Below are positions 19,108-27,635 of a stretch of DNA of 64,000 nt, piece by piece. This DNA is from Oceanobacillus zhaokaii (GTDB taxonomy: Bacteria; Bacillota; Bacilli; Bacillales; Amphibacillaceae), in contig NZ_CP024848.1 in NCBI RefSeq assembly GCF_003352005.1, forward strand, positions 2,985,001 through 3,049,000, read 5' to 3'. The number at the start of each line of letters is the position of its first letter. The stretch's first letter is position 1. The translations under genes and the position numbers were made by a program. Under the pieces are notes generated by a model. It was not told the DNA's origin, did no database searches, and saw only the letters and a program-made list of their open reading frames with translations.

Positions 19108-19671
19108 TCAATCACTTAATCCTTCTAGAAATTCATATACATGATCACTCATTTCTTTGTAATTCATCCAATGTAAATAATGAGTGCCCCCCATAATTAC
19201 CAGCTTATTTGGCCCGCAATTATTTAATTGCGAATGAAAAAATGTTATATTCGATTTAGCCTCTTCATTTCCCTTCTCATCCTCCTTAGTAAAAATCATC
19301 ACAGGAATTTCAGACGGAAATGTCATATCAATTGTGCTATCAATATTATTATTAATTTCATTTGCTTCAGTAACTACAGTTTTGTTGTAGCCTTTCCAAG
19401 CTGAGATAGCCTTTGTCATCCTTAAGTTTGCTTCTGAATAAGTACCTTTCTCTGCTATTGGAAGGAAGTTTTCGGGAGTTATGTATAACGCTAATCTTGC
19501 AATTCCAGTTGGTGCCATATAACGAAAATAGGCAGGCATGGCAGGGGCAGTTTCGCCAAAATACTCCAATGCTTGTGGCAATGTAGGATCTATTCCAATG
19601 ATGGCTTCAACTTCATCTGGATAGGTGTTGGCATAATACATACTGTAGATTCCAGATATTGAGTGGGGCAT
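19108..19671 (-). pseudogene. 5'-truncated alpha/beta hydrolase
   Basis: The 187-residue frame begins at the nucleophile elbow: PHSISGIYSMYYANTYPDEV matches the GHSISG segment of alpha/beta hydrolases, with the serine retained and the first glycine replaced by the start region. A TAA stop codon lies directly before the ATG in the same frame. The N-terminal 100 or so residues, including the oxyanion-hole strand, are therefore missing. The C-terminal part with the histidine segment GGTHYLHW is intact. It is best read as a remnant, not an active enzyme. Confidence 0.7.
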
Positions 19672-19747
19672 TTATCTTAGAGCTCTATTTCATAACTACG
19701 GATTAATTTTATTATGAATAATCTCGATTTATACTTTGCTAACTACT

Positions 19748-19769
19748 AAAAAAACAGGTCCTTTACCTG
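19748..19769 (-). terminator. Rho-independent terminator of the DUF4317 gene
   Basis: CAGGT and ACCTG arms (19755-19769) with a five-base loop are followed on the minus strand by seven T residues. Confidence 0.75.
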
Positions 19770-19801
19770 AGTAAAAAACCTGCCTTTGTCTTTGTTATCA
19801 C

Positions 19802-20992
19802 TTATTCCGAATCCTTTTCCGCCTTTTGGAACAATGCTTCTGGGAGCATTTCAAATCCTTCAATCATTGTATTTTCCTCTAATTCAATAATGAGACAAAG
19901 CTTGCCGTCAATATGAACCTGTCGAACATAACGAAGTTCTTGGGGACTCACTGCAATATCCGCTACCTTCGTTTTAATTTTGATTGACTTCGAGGAATAC
20001 TTTGGAACGATGCTCGTTGCTTTCATCTCATAGGATTTATCATCAATAATTTTATCAAACGCTGATTCGACCTTTTCCTTATCGATATCCTGGATGCCAC
20101 TGCTTGTCAGCACGTTAGCCACGTCCCGGTAATCAATTTTCGGTGTTTCAGGTTCCTCGTTTTCCTCTATCACACGCTGGATTTCATCATAGACATTGGC
20201 AAGGGTTGAAGTATTGATCTGGTCACCTGCTACATCTTTAACAATTTCTTCAAAAATAATTTTATCGTCTTCAGCTGTCATTGCCTCTTCCGCATTCAAC
20301 ACGTTTTCGATAAAGTGATAATCCAGCTCATATGCCTTTCCTGCAGAATAAAGCACCCGGTTCACATCCGCAGCATGATCGGTAAAGCAAGGAAACAGGA
20401 ATCCTCCCACAGGCGCCTTTAGATTAATTACTGGGTCAACAACAAAATGATACTTGAATTCCTTCTCCACATAGTCAAACAGCAATTCCTTCTTCGGATC
20501 CTGCGTTTTATTAATACTGCATAAAATGAAAGAATGTGAATAAACTTTATCTCGACTGCTCTCTTCTGACTCTTCATTGCTCCGTATGGTTGGCTTCAGA
20601 TATTCACCGCGAATAAACGTAACGACAATGTCATTTTCATATTGCTTATCTGCCAGCATTTTTTCTACAAGCTGAAGCATTTGACTCATCCACTCTTTCG
20701 TATCGTTTGCTAAAATCCCTTGATGGAGAATCAGCTGACTGCTGTTCTCTACCTCCCGCTTAAATTTCAGTTCAAATAATTTCTGATCCAATTGACCAGT
20801 TAGAACCTTCTTAAAGTTCGCCATAAATAAATCCTGCTGTTCCTGTTCCAGCATTTCAAATGGTGTGCTTTCGTAATGGTAAATATCACTGGATTCTTTC
20901 ATAATATACACATTAAAAATATCGTTAATTTTTAATAAATCATTGTTTACTTTGAATTGCTTCTTAATATCAGCTATATCTTTTTTATTCAA
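19802..20992 (-). CDS. DUF4317 family protein
   Basis: The 396-residue product starts MNKKDIADIKKQFKVNNDLLKI, characteristic of DUF4317, and has the usual length for that family. It is acidic and cytoplasmic, with no signal peptide or membrane segment. Function is unknown. A GGAGCG motif lies before the start and a clear terminator follows. It is a single-gene unit between the truncated hydrolase and the yoaT-like gene. Confidence 0.85.
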   Translation of the reverse strand: MNKKDIADIKKQFKVNNDLLKINDIFNVYIMKESSDIYHYESTPFEMLEQEQQDLFMANFKKVLTGQLDQKLFELKFKREVENSSQLILHQGILANDTKEWMSQMLQLVEKMLADKQYENDIVVTFIRGEYLKPTIRSNEESEESSRDKVYSHSFILCSINKTQDPKKELLFDYVEKEFKYHFVVDPVINLKAPVGGFLFPCFTDHAADVNRVLYSAGKAYELDYHFIENVLNAEEAMTAEDDKIIFEEIVKDVAGDQINTSTLANVYDEIQRVIEENEEPETPKIDYRDVANVLTSSGIQDIDKEKVESAFDKIIDDKSYEMKATSIVPKYSSKSIKIKTKVADIAVSPQELRYVRQVHIDGKLCLIIELEENTMIEGFEMLPEALFQKAEKDSE

Positions 20993-21174
20993 AATCGCTC
21001 CGCTCCTGGTCGTTGAACTTTAGCCTGCCTGCTGATACAGGTTTTATGGCATTGTTTTATTTTAACACAGAAATAACTAATTTCCGCATCTGGCAATTAA
21101 TCTTGAATTCGATGCAACCATTCGAGCATTACTTTTTCATTTAATAATTTTTGTTCGTTAGGAGAAGCTTAGCC

Positions 21175-21217
21175 CAAAAAAGTAGTATTCTTACTATACT
21201 AAGGATACTACTTTTTT
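21175..21217. terminator. Bidirectional terminator
   Basis: Perfect 13-base arms (21176-21188 and 21205-21217) end in runs of A and T. It lies upstream of the DUF4317 gene and just downstream of the yoaT-like gene, and serves the latter. Confidence 0.82.
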
Positions 21218-21248
21218 AAAAGATGGTTCTGTTCTTCATCGGTTATTT

Positions 21249-22073
21249 TCAATCCTGGTGGATTTTCCCCTTAACAAGCTTTAACGTCGCTACTATAAGA
21301 AAGCTGACAATCACTAATAATACCCATGAACTCACCTTTCCCAGATGAACGATACTCCATGCATCGGTTTGGTTTGGATATTCCCAAGCGCCAAAGAAAG
21401 TGGCGATATTTTCGGCTATCCATATAAACAATCCGATGAGTACAAAAGAAAGTGCAAGTGGCATACGGTATCTAGTTCCATCAACCTCGTATGTGACCCA
21501 TGATTGCCAAAAAACGATAATGACAAGTCCTGCTAACCAATAACGGATGTCAATCCAATAATGGTGAGTAAAAAAATTTAAATAAATTGCAGCAGCAAGA
21601 GGGACAACTACAAAAAACGGCGGCCACCTAACTAGTTCAACATTCAGCCTCCTCCAGGCCTGGCAAAGATAACTTGCTACACTTGCATACATGAATCCAC
21701 TATACAAAGGCACTTCAAAAATTTTAAAATATCCTTCCTCTGGATAGGACCAGGATCCCATATGTACTTTGAATATTTCAAGAGCAAGTCCAATAAGGTG
21801 AAACAAAGTGATAACCTTTAGTTCATCGCGCGTTTCAAGCCCAGAGCGTACCATCCACCATTGCATCAGAAGGAAGATGATAAGCAGCAAGTCATACCTG
21901 GGAAGGAAGGGTAATGGAACGATTTGCGTAAGAGCCAAAGAGGCAAAAATTGCGACTGGAAATAAACATGATAAGGTCTGCTCCCATCCAAAACGAACGA
22001 GTTGGTTTATTGCTCTCAGAATATGTGCCTTCAAAGTTTTTTTCTGAACATCATTCTGAATGGTAAAATTCAT
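21249..22073 (-). CDS. yoaT: DUF817 membrane protein (YoaT-like)
   Basis: The 274-residue product has about eight hydrophobic helices and matches the DUF817 family, which includes B. subtilis YoaT. Conserved segments include FKVHMGSWSYPEEGY and FFGAWEYPNQTDAW. GGGGAG lies before the ATG. It follows a yozG-like regulator and a DUF2975 gene, the same local order as yoaS-yozG-yoaT in B. subtilis, so the block is ancestral. Function is unknown. Confidence 0.87.
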   Translation of the reverse strand: MNFTIQNDVQKKTLKAHILRAINQLVRFGWEQTLSCLFPVAIFASLALTQIVPLPFLPRYDLLLIIFLLMQWWMVRSGLETRDELKVITLFHLIGLALEIFKVHMGSWSYPEEGYFKIFEVPLYSGFMYASVASYLCQAWRRLNVELVRWPPFFVVVPLAAAIYLNFFTHHYWIDIRYWLAGLVIIVFWQSWVTYEVDGTRYRMPLALSFVLIGLFIWIAENIATFFGAWEYPNQTDAWSIVHLGKVSSWVLLVIVSFLIVATLKLVKGKIHQD

Positions 22074-22158
22074 AAGTAACTCCCCTTTTATGAATTGGAT
22101 TCATTGGAATAATGGAAAGGAGCTCTCCCAGTCCTCTGCATCTTACCAGTTACGATTC

Positions 22159-22383
22159 TCATTTACCTTGTGTTTCTTCATCACTTCGGTACTCCAAAAT
22201 ATCCCCCGGCTGGCAATCCAATGCCTTACATATCCCCTCTAAAGTGGATAATCGAATCGCCTTTGCCTTCCCGTTTTTCAATATAGAAAGGTTCGCCATT
22301 GTAATTCCAACTCTTTCAGATAGCTCTGTTACGCTCATTTTTCTTTTAGCTAACATCACATCAATATTGATTATAATTGCCAT
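22159..22383 (-). CDS. yozG: YozG-like XRE-family regulator
   Basis: The 74-residue product is a single Cro/CI helix-turn-helix domain (MLAKRKMSVTELSERVGITM, then LEGICKALDCQPGDILEY). The ATG at 22383 has GAGGTG upstream and is preferred over an in-frame GTG at 22392. It starts ten bases after the DUF2975 gene ends, so the two are cotranscribed. Such regulators are regularly encoded next to DUF2975 membrane proteins, which may modulate them. It probably controls this small operon. Confidence 0.87.
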   Translation of the reverse strand: MAIIINIDVMLAKRKMSVTELSERVGITMANLSILKNGKAKAIRLSTLEGICKALDCQPGDILEYRSDEETQGK

Positions 22384-22393
22384 TTTATTCACC

Positions 22394-22870
22394 TCAGACC
22401 GTTAAATCATTTTCAGATTTTATATCAATTGCTTCTTTTAATAGTTTTTGAAGCACAGCAGCGAACACTGCGATTACCATGGAAGCAAAGATTGGGACCA
22501 TTCCGATTATAATGAGACCTGGTGCATCGTCCAGCTCTGCTACGATATATACAAATGGCAAAATTATCACATATAAACCAGTGATTATCATTGCACAAAA
22601 CTTAATATTCTTTAGTGACTTAACAGACAACTCAGAGAATGATTGATTTTTGTCAATAAAGCTTAAAAGTTTTAAAGCCTGATACAATGCAGCCAAATAA
22701 GGTATTACAGATACATATATACCTATTACAATAGGATATAGTATATGGGCATAATCTGGATTTACTGGATTATTAGCTAACCAAGGTAAACCAAATACAC
22801 ACAAAGCAAGAACCGGTATTCCAAGAAGAATAACAGCAACCTTTAAAAAGAATGTTGAAACTTGTTTCAT
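22394..22870 (-). CDS. yoaS: DUF2975 membrane protein (YoaS-like)
   Basis: The 158-residue product has four predicted membrane helices and the DUF2975 hallmark ALKLLSFIDKNQSFSELSVKSLKNIK between the second and third. The ATG at 22870 has GAGGTG upstream and replaces an in-frame GTG at 22879. It is the first gene of a unit with the yozG-like regulator. Function is unknown. Confidence 0.85.
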   Translation of the reverse strand: MKQVSTFFLKVAVILLGIPVLALCVFGLPWLANNPVNPDYAHILYPIVIGIYVSVIPYLAALYQALKLLSFIDKNQSFSELSVKSLKNIKFCAMIITGLYVIILPFVYIVAELDDAPGLIIIGMVPIFASMVIAVFAAVLQKLLKEAIDIKSENDLTV

Positions 22871-23108
22871 AAAAAGCACCTCGCTTGATTATTTTCATTT
22901 TTGATTCTAACACATTATTTATCGATTTACAATAAATAATTATTGATTTATATAACCTTTTTATTGAAATAGTATTATTAAAAATAGTTATCTCCACTAC
23001 CTATGGTGATAACCTAATTTGAATTTATTCGTTAAGAAAGTTGTATATTTCCTTATCTAATAAAAAAAAGCATTCCTTATTATAGGAAATGGTTCCGTTT
23101 TGAGTTGC

Positions 23109-23156
23109 ATTCTCAATAAACACAATTTTTTATAGAAAATTGTGTTTATTGAGAAT
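23109..23156. repeat. Perfect 21-base-pair inverted repeat
   Basis: Arms at 23109-23129 and 23136-23156 are exact reverse complements around the six-base loop TTATAG. They are AT-rich (core CAATAAACACAA). No T-run follows, so a simple terminator is unlikely. It could be a transposon-derived palindrome or an RNA hairpin. Confidence 0.85.
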
Positions 23157-23245
23157 TGTTAATATACGGTAAATAACTTTTGTGAAATATTGTACTTAAA
23201 GTAACGTGGCAGGATAGTTTAGCAAGATCTTAGATAGTAATTAAT

Positions 23246-23365
23246 ATGATTTTTTATAGAAGAAATGATTTCCTTAAAGAAGCAGTTGATATTGCTTCTT
23301 ATTTTTATAACTCAAATGGAAAGTTAGCTTTACGTAAAAGATGGCGGAGTGAAAGTGAAAAATAA
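23246..23365 (+). CDS. Possible 39-residue protein or gene remnant
   Basis: A frame from ATG 23246 reads MIFYRRNDFLKEAVDIASYF and ends RSESEK. It overlaps the start of a truncated XRE gene by a few bases, as a coupled upstream gene would. There is no clear ribosome binding site, so it may be the 3' remnant of a lost gene. Confidence 0.25.
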   Translation: MIFYRRNDFLKEAVDIASYFYNSNGKLALRKRWRSESEK

Positions 23366-23414
23366 ACTTGAAGAAATTAGAAAACGGTATGGTATTACAC
23401 AAGAAGAACTATGA
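23355..23414 (+). pseudogene. Truncated XRE helix-turn-helix gene
   Basis: A GTG with GGCGGAG upstream begins VKNKLEEIRKRYGITQEEL and then stops at TGA 23412. This is the first third of the small XRE regulators whose N terminus reads KNKLEELRKERGITQEELAE. The rest of the domain is missing. Confidence 0.65.
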
Positions 23415-23461
23415 TGTGTATTAAAAAAACAGAGTTATGTTTACATCCTCACTAAACAAAA

Positions 23462-24382
23462 CTAAGAAACTGTTGGTTCAATCACAGTCAATGTATTTTC
23501 TGTTGAATTTAGATTTACATTAGCACCTATTGGAATAGCAGCTTTATAAAAGCCATGACCTGTAGTAAGGTTGATTATCAGTGGTTTTCTTAAGGGGACT
23601 AATAAAGCATTAATTAAATCTTCATATGTTGTACCATAAGATACAAGGCAATTCGTACATTCTCCTATAATAATACCAAGACAATCTTGAAATTTACCTG
23701 ACATTAATAATTGAGTTAAATACCTAAATATCATTGTAGTTGGAGAGTGGGTTTCTTCTAAAAAAAGTATTTTTCCTTTTGTATTAATTTCATATGGTGT
23801 ACCGAGTGCATTTACTAATGAAGTCATATTTCCACCTACTATAGGGCCTGTTACATTTCCCGGCACTAAACCCCTTAGGTCTAAATTTGGCGGATTTTGA
23901 ATCATCCTGGGGGAATTCAACGTGGAAGTTGCTTCAAAAAATTGATTGAAGTTATAAGCAGGTGTTTCTGGTCTAAAGTCAATAAGCATTAAACTATGGA
24001 ATGTAATTAAATTACTAAATTGATATAAACTATTTAATAATACTGTTATGTCACTATAACCAGATATAATTTTAGGATTTTGTCTTATGACGTCAAAATT
24101 CAGATAAGGGAGAATGGTCTGAACTCCAGTCCCACCACGGGTGGCAAGGATCATTTTGACACTGGGATCTCTGAACATATTCATTAAATCATCTGCTCTT
24201 TGTTGAGCGGATGCAGCTACAATGCCATCAGAAGAATAAACATGCCTGCCAAAAACGATATTAAAGCCCATATCTCTCAAGAATTGTACCCTGGTATTAA
24301 TAGTATTTGCATCAAGAGGGCTGCCAAGTGTAACTAATCCAATTGTATCTCCTCTTTGTAACAACGAAGGTCTTATTGCCAT
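23462..24382 (-). CDS. LD-carboxypeptidase, peptidase family S66
   Basis: The product (about 306 residues) matches the S66 family (LD-carboxypeptidase A / MccF type). Catalytic elements are visible: the serine in GYSDIT, a glutamate in LFLEETHSP and the histidine in TTGHGFYKA. These enzymes cleave the L-D bond between residues 3 and 4 of peptidoglycan tetrapeptides, or in the MccF branch detoxify peptide antibiotics. There is no signal peptide. The ATG at 24382 (MAIRPSLLQRGD) is chosen over an in-frame GTG at 24391, which lies too close to GAGGG. It is flanked on both sides by gene debris and a shared 14-base motif. Confidence 0.88.
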   Translation of the reverse strand: MAIRPSLLQRGDTIGLVTLGSPLDANTINTRVQFLRDMGFNIVFGRHVYSSDGIVAASAQQRADDLMNMFRDPSVKMILATRGGTGVQTILPYLNFDVIRQNPKIISGYSDITVLLNSLYQFSNLITFHSLMLIDFRPETPAYNFNQFFEATSTLNSPRMIQNPPNLDLRGLVPGNVTGPIVGGNMTSLVNALGTPYEINTKGKILFLEETHSPTTMIFRYLTQLLMSGKFQDCLGIIIGECTNCLVSYGTTYEDLINALLVPLRKPLIINLTTGHGFYKAAIPIGANVNLNSTENTLTVIEPTVS

Positions 24383-24648
24383 ATTTTCCACGCCCTCTCC
24401 ACAATTAAATTTATTGATAATAAATGGTATTATAAAGTGATTTGAATTATGTCATTTTAAAGATAACTACTTATTAAATGCTCAAACATTTAATGTACAG
24501 TCGAAGAATAATGTGTAATAAAAGCGTATTTACTTGTTCGACTGTGTGGTACTTTAACATAACAATGAGAGCATTCACTATGGCGGTCTTTCTTTGGCTA
24601 AAGGGCAGGATAGTTTAAACAAGAAAGTATTGGAAAGGGGAAGCATAA

Positions 24649-24771
24649 ATGACCAAGTATATTTATATTGCTTCACCAATGAGATTATATAAAGGTTCAT
24701 TCGGTTCAAATTCTGGATCTCCTGAACAACCGAATGTCTTTAGAAAAGAATTAGATTACATAACCATTTAA
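24649..24771 (+). pseudogene. 40-residue N-terminal remnant of an unknown gene
   Basis: A strong ribosome binding site (GGAAAGGGGAAG) precedes an ATG at 24649, giving MTKYIYIASPMRLYKGSFGS and then NSGSPEQPNVFRKELDYITI before a stop. The sequence resembles the N terminus of a longer hypothetical protein seen in bacilli, so this looks like a 5' fragment. The surrounding gap (24392-24907) also has a pair of nine-base inverted arms at 24497-24505 and 24537-24545. Confidence 0.55.
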
Positions 24772-24907
24772 CCATTAATCGTTGATCTGTCATTTAATTA
24801 ATATGCACTTAAAACGGAACGCTTTATCATTATAGGAAGTGCTCGATAACTTTAGACTTTTCTATTTATAGTTTAGTTTAGCTTGCCACAATAATTTAAG
24901 TACAGAG

Positions 24908-25459
24908 TCATGACTTTCTTTGATATGATATTTCTCTATGAGAATAAAAACTCTCTAACCCGAGTAGTCTTTTCTTCATCGGGATGCCCCCACGGTAGCC
25001 TGCCATTTTCCCACCTTTACTAATTACACGATGGCATGGAACTATAATCAATACTGGATTTGCGCCAATCGCGGATCCAACCGCACGTACGGACTTTGGC
25101 TTGCCAATCTGTTCCGCAATATCTGTATATGTCAACTTCTCACCAAATGGAATGTTTTGCAACGATTTCCACACTGCATCCTGAAAGGGCGTACCAATTA
25201 AATCAACAGGTAAATTAAATACTTTGCGTTCTCCATTTAAATAATCAACCAATTGATCTGCATAGATGGAAATCTTGTCACTGTCGTCTATTAGACTAGC
25301 TTTCGGTCTGTTCTTTTTAAACCATGCTTCCATTTCCTCGATTCCAGCTCCGTGTGAGCCGACATAGCATAATCCCTCTTGCGATACCGCAAGATAGATA
25401 GACCAATCGTCCATGTTAATCAGTCCGTAATAAACGGTTTGTTCTTCACTGTGTTTCAT
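24908..25459 (-). CDS. ogt: Methylated-DNA--protein-cysteine methyltransferase
   Basis: The 183-residue product has the C-terminal active-site motif PCHRVI with the alkyl-accepting cysteine, and the helix-turn-helix segment LTYTDIAEQIGKPKSVRAVGSAIGANP. It repairs O6-methylguanine by irreversible transfer of the alkyl group to itself. The start MKHSEEQTVYYG has GGAGCGG upstream. It is divergent from hxlR. DNA alkyl repair beside formaldehyde detoxification is functionally sensible, but the link is inference. Confidence 0.93.
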   Translation of the reverse strand: MKHSEEQTVYYGLINMDDWSIYLAVSQEGLCYVGSHGAGIEEMEAWFKKNRPKASLIDDSDKISIYADQLVDYLNGERKVFNLPVDLIGTPFQDAVWKSLQNIPFGEKLTYTDIAEQIGKPKSVRAVGSAIGANPVLIIVPCHRVISKGGKMAGYRGGIPMKKRLLGLESFYSHREISYQRKS

Positions 25460-25752
25460 GTGCTACCGCTCCTTTCGATTGCCTCTACTTGTATTATACC
25501 TCGCGATGGTGGAATTGTATTATTATTTTGGATTAACAAGCAAGATATCAAAAGTAATAGCTTGTCTGCCAATTTAGAAAGCAATCGTTAATATAATTTA
25601 GTTTAAATGAAAGATTCACAGAATGTTTCCTTTTTCGAATAAGCCGCTTTCTAAGACAATACTCATTCGACATGTAATAATAGAAGAACATATACCACTA
25701 CCCAATTAGCTGGTACAAAAATAACATGACATTCACGAAGGAGTTGAACAGA

Positions 25753-26121
25753 TTGGGACATCTTTGTGACAAGGTGTATAACTGTGAAAAAGAATTAACC
25801 CTCGGTGTAATCGGCGGCAAATGGAAGATGCTCATCTTATGGCATCTTGGTAGACAAGGAACAAAGCGGTTTAACGAACTGAAATCACTTATGCCAGGAA
25901 TCACGCAAAGAATGCTGGTAAAACAGCTGCGCGAGCTTGAAGAAGATCGTATTGTTCACCGCGAAGTATATCCAGTCGTTCCACCAAAAGTAGAGTATTC
26001 ACTTACAGAGCATGGCATCAGTTTATTACCTATTCTTGATATGATGTATAAATGGGGAGAAAACTATATGGACAATGTCGCTAGTAAGAATGGAGTAGAG
26101 ATTAAAGAAGCTGTGAAATAA
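25753..26121 (+). CDS. hxlR: HxlR-family transcriptional activator
   Basis: The product is a winged-helix HxlR protein with the hallmark cysteine in [20 protein letters not shown]. In B. subtilis HxlR responds to formaldehyde and activates hxlAB. A TTG at 25753 is preferred because AAGGAG lies nine bases upstream and it gives nearly the family start; an ATG at 25726 has no ribosome binding site. Here hxlR is upstream of hxlA in the same direction, unlike the divergent arrangement in B. subtilis. This supports direct regulation of the downstream pair. Confidence 0.92.
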   Translation: MGHLCDKVYNCEKELTLGVIGGKWKMLILWHLGRQGTKRFNELKSLMPGITQRMLVKQLRELEEDRIVHREVYPVVPPKVEYSLTEHGISLLPILDMMYKWGENYMDNVASKNGVEIKEAVK

Positions 26122-26174
26122 TTTTCCAGCTTTTTCACAGTATACTTTGTGTGACTATGTGATGTTAATGTGCG

Positions 26175-26214
26175 TACTTACATTATTTGTATATTTACTA
26201 TAGAGTAGTAAGTA
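26175..26214 (+). promoter_or_regulatory. Inverted repeat in the hxlAB control region
   Basis: TACTTAC at 26175-26181 and GTAAGTA at 26208-26214 are inverted copies inside the 133-base region between hxlR and hxlA. They are candidates for HxlR binding and overlap the likely promoter. This is inference from position only. Confidence 0.3.
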
Positions 26215-26254
26215 TAGTTAATTTAACTAAATTATTCTAAGGAGTGGAATATTC

Positions 26255-26896
26255 ATGGAACTTCAATTAGCACTAGATCTTGTTAACATTCCAGAAGCGA
26301 TTGAACTTGTAAAGGAAGTTCAAGATTCAATTGATATCGTAGAAATTGGTACACCTATTATCAATAGCGAGGGACATGCGGCTGTTCGTGAGATGAAAAA
26401 TGCATTTCCAAACTTAACAGTTCTTGCCGATATTAAAATTATGGATGCTGCTGGTTATGAAGTATCCCAAGCTTCTGCAGCAGGAGCAGATATTATCACG
26501 ATACTTGGTGCAGCGGAAGACAGCTCAATCCAAGGAGCAGTAGAAGAAGCGAAGAAATTAGGCAAGAAAATTCTAGTTGATTTAATAGCAGTAAAAGATA
26601 TAGAACAACGCGCGAAAGAGCTTGATTCATTTGGTGTCGATTATATTTGTGTCCACACTGGGTATGACCTTCAAGCAGAAGGTAAGAATTCCTTTGAAGA
26701 TCTTGAAACGATTAAAGGCGTTGTAAAAAATGCGAAGACTGCCATTGCTGGGGGCATTAAATTAGAAACATTGCCAGAAGTGATTAAATCCCAACCAGAT
26801 CTAATTATTGTCGGTGGCGGAATTACAAGTAAGGACGATAAGACTGCTGTAGCTGCCGAAATGAAAAAGCTTATCGAAGAAAGTACGGTAGCTTAA
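26255..26896 (+). CDS. hxlA: 3-hexulose-6-phosphate synthase
   Basis: The 213-residue product is a TIM-barrel enzyme of the orotidine-phosphate-decarboxylase superfamily, with the catalytic LADIKIMDAAGYE segment. It condenses formaldehyde with ribulose 5-phosphate to hexulose 6-phosphate, the first step of the ribulose monophosphate pathway. AAGGAGTGG lies before the ATG. It is followed 18 bases later by hxlB and preceded by hxlR. In bacilli it serves formaldehyde detoxification, and in methylotrophs assimilation. Confidence 0.95.
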   Translation: MELQLALDLVNIPEAIELVKEVQDSIDIVEIGTPIINSEGHAAVREMKNAFPNLTVLADIKIMDAAGYEVSQASAAGADIITILGAAEDSSIQGAVEEAKKLGKKILVDLIAVKDIEQRAKELDSFGVDYICVHTGYDLQAEGKNSFEDLETIKGVVKNAKTAIAGGIKLETLPEVIKSQPDLIIVGGGITSKDDKTAVAAEMKKLIEESTVA

Positions 26897-26913
26897 GAAG
26901 GGAAGCCGCTTAA

Positions 26914-27471
26914 ATGGAGACTGCACAATTTGCACAAAGAATTATCGATGAACTACATCATGCTGCTGAGCAATTGTCGAATGAAAATGCGGAAAAACTC
27001 GTCGAGCATATTCTAACATCGGATAAGATTTTTGTTACAGGTGCTGGTCGCTCAGGTTTAATGGGCAAGGCCTTTGCCATGCGGATGATGCATATGGGTC
27101 TCGATTCATATGTCGTAGGTGAAACGGTTACTGCGACCTATGAGGAGGGTGACATTCTAATTATCGGTTCTGGTTCAGGAGAAACGAAGAGTTTAATTCC
27201 AATGGTTGAAAAAGCAAAAAGCATTGGTGGAACCGTTGCAGTTGTCACAATCAATCCTGAATCAACACTTGGGAAATTAGCAGATATCACTGTTCAATTA
27301 CCTGGTGCACCAAAGGATCAATCGTCAAGTGAATACCAAACGATCCAGCCGATGGGCTCTTTATTCGAGCAGACCCTTTTGCTATTCTATGATGCGATTA
27401 TATTACGCTTTATGGAGAAAAAAGGACTCGACTCACAGACGATGTATGGTAAGCATGCGAATCTTGAATAG
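26914..27471 (+). CDS. hxlB: 6-phospho-3-hexuloisomerase
   Basis: The 185-residue product is a single SIS domain (TGAGRSGLMGKAFAMRMMHMG, then IGSGSGETKSLIPM) and isomerises hexulose 6-phosphate to fructose 6-phosphate. AAGGGAAG lies before the ATG. It forms an operon with hxlA and ends at a strong terminator. Confidence 0.95.
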   Translation: METAQFAQRIIDELHHAAEQLSNENAEKLVEHILTSDKIFVTGAGRSGLMGKAFAMRMMHMGLDSYVVGETVTATYEEGDILIIGSGSGETKSLIPMVEKAKSIGGTVAVVTINPESTLGKLADITVQLPGAPKDQSSSEYQTIQPMGSLFEQTLLLFYDAIILRFMEKKGLDSQTMYGKHANLE

Positions 27472-27479
27472 ATATTTTC

Positions 27480-27517
27480 AAAAAAACAGTTAGGATTGTT
27501 TCCTAACTGTTTTTTTA
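27480..27517 (+). terminator. Rho-independent terminator of hxlAB
   Basis: The stem pairs ACAGTTAGGA with TCCTAACTGT around a five-base loop and is followed by seven T residues. An A-run precedes it. Confidence 0.92.
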
Positions 27518-27635
27518 GTATTGTCGTAGGTTTGCCCATTTTCCTTAGCGGTGTGAGACCTATCCCTATTTATTACCAAGTTAATTTAATAAATGCTACG
27601 CTAAAAAACAAAGGCAAACCTTCATTTTATCTAAT

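Larger units (their letters stand above)
22871..23461. other. 590-base gap with a long hairpin and gene debris
   Basis: The gap holds the promoter of the DUF2975 operon, a perfect hairpin at 23109-23156, a 14-base motif at 23208-23221 that recurs at 24604, and a truncated XRE gene at 23355-23414. It also has a weak match near 23030 to the repeat end at 38350. No intact gene is seen. Confidence 0.6.
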
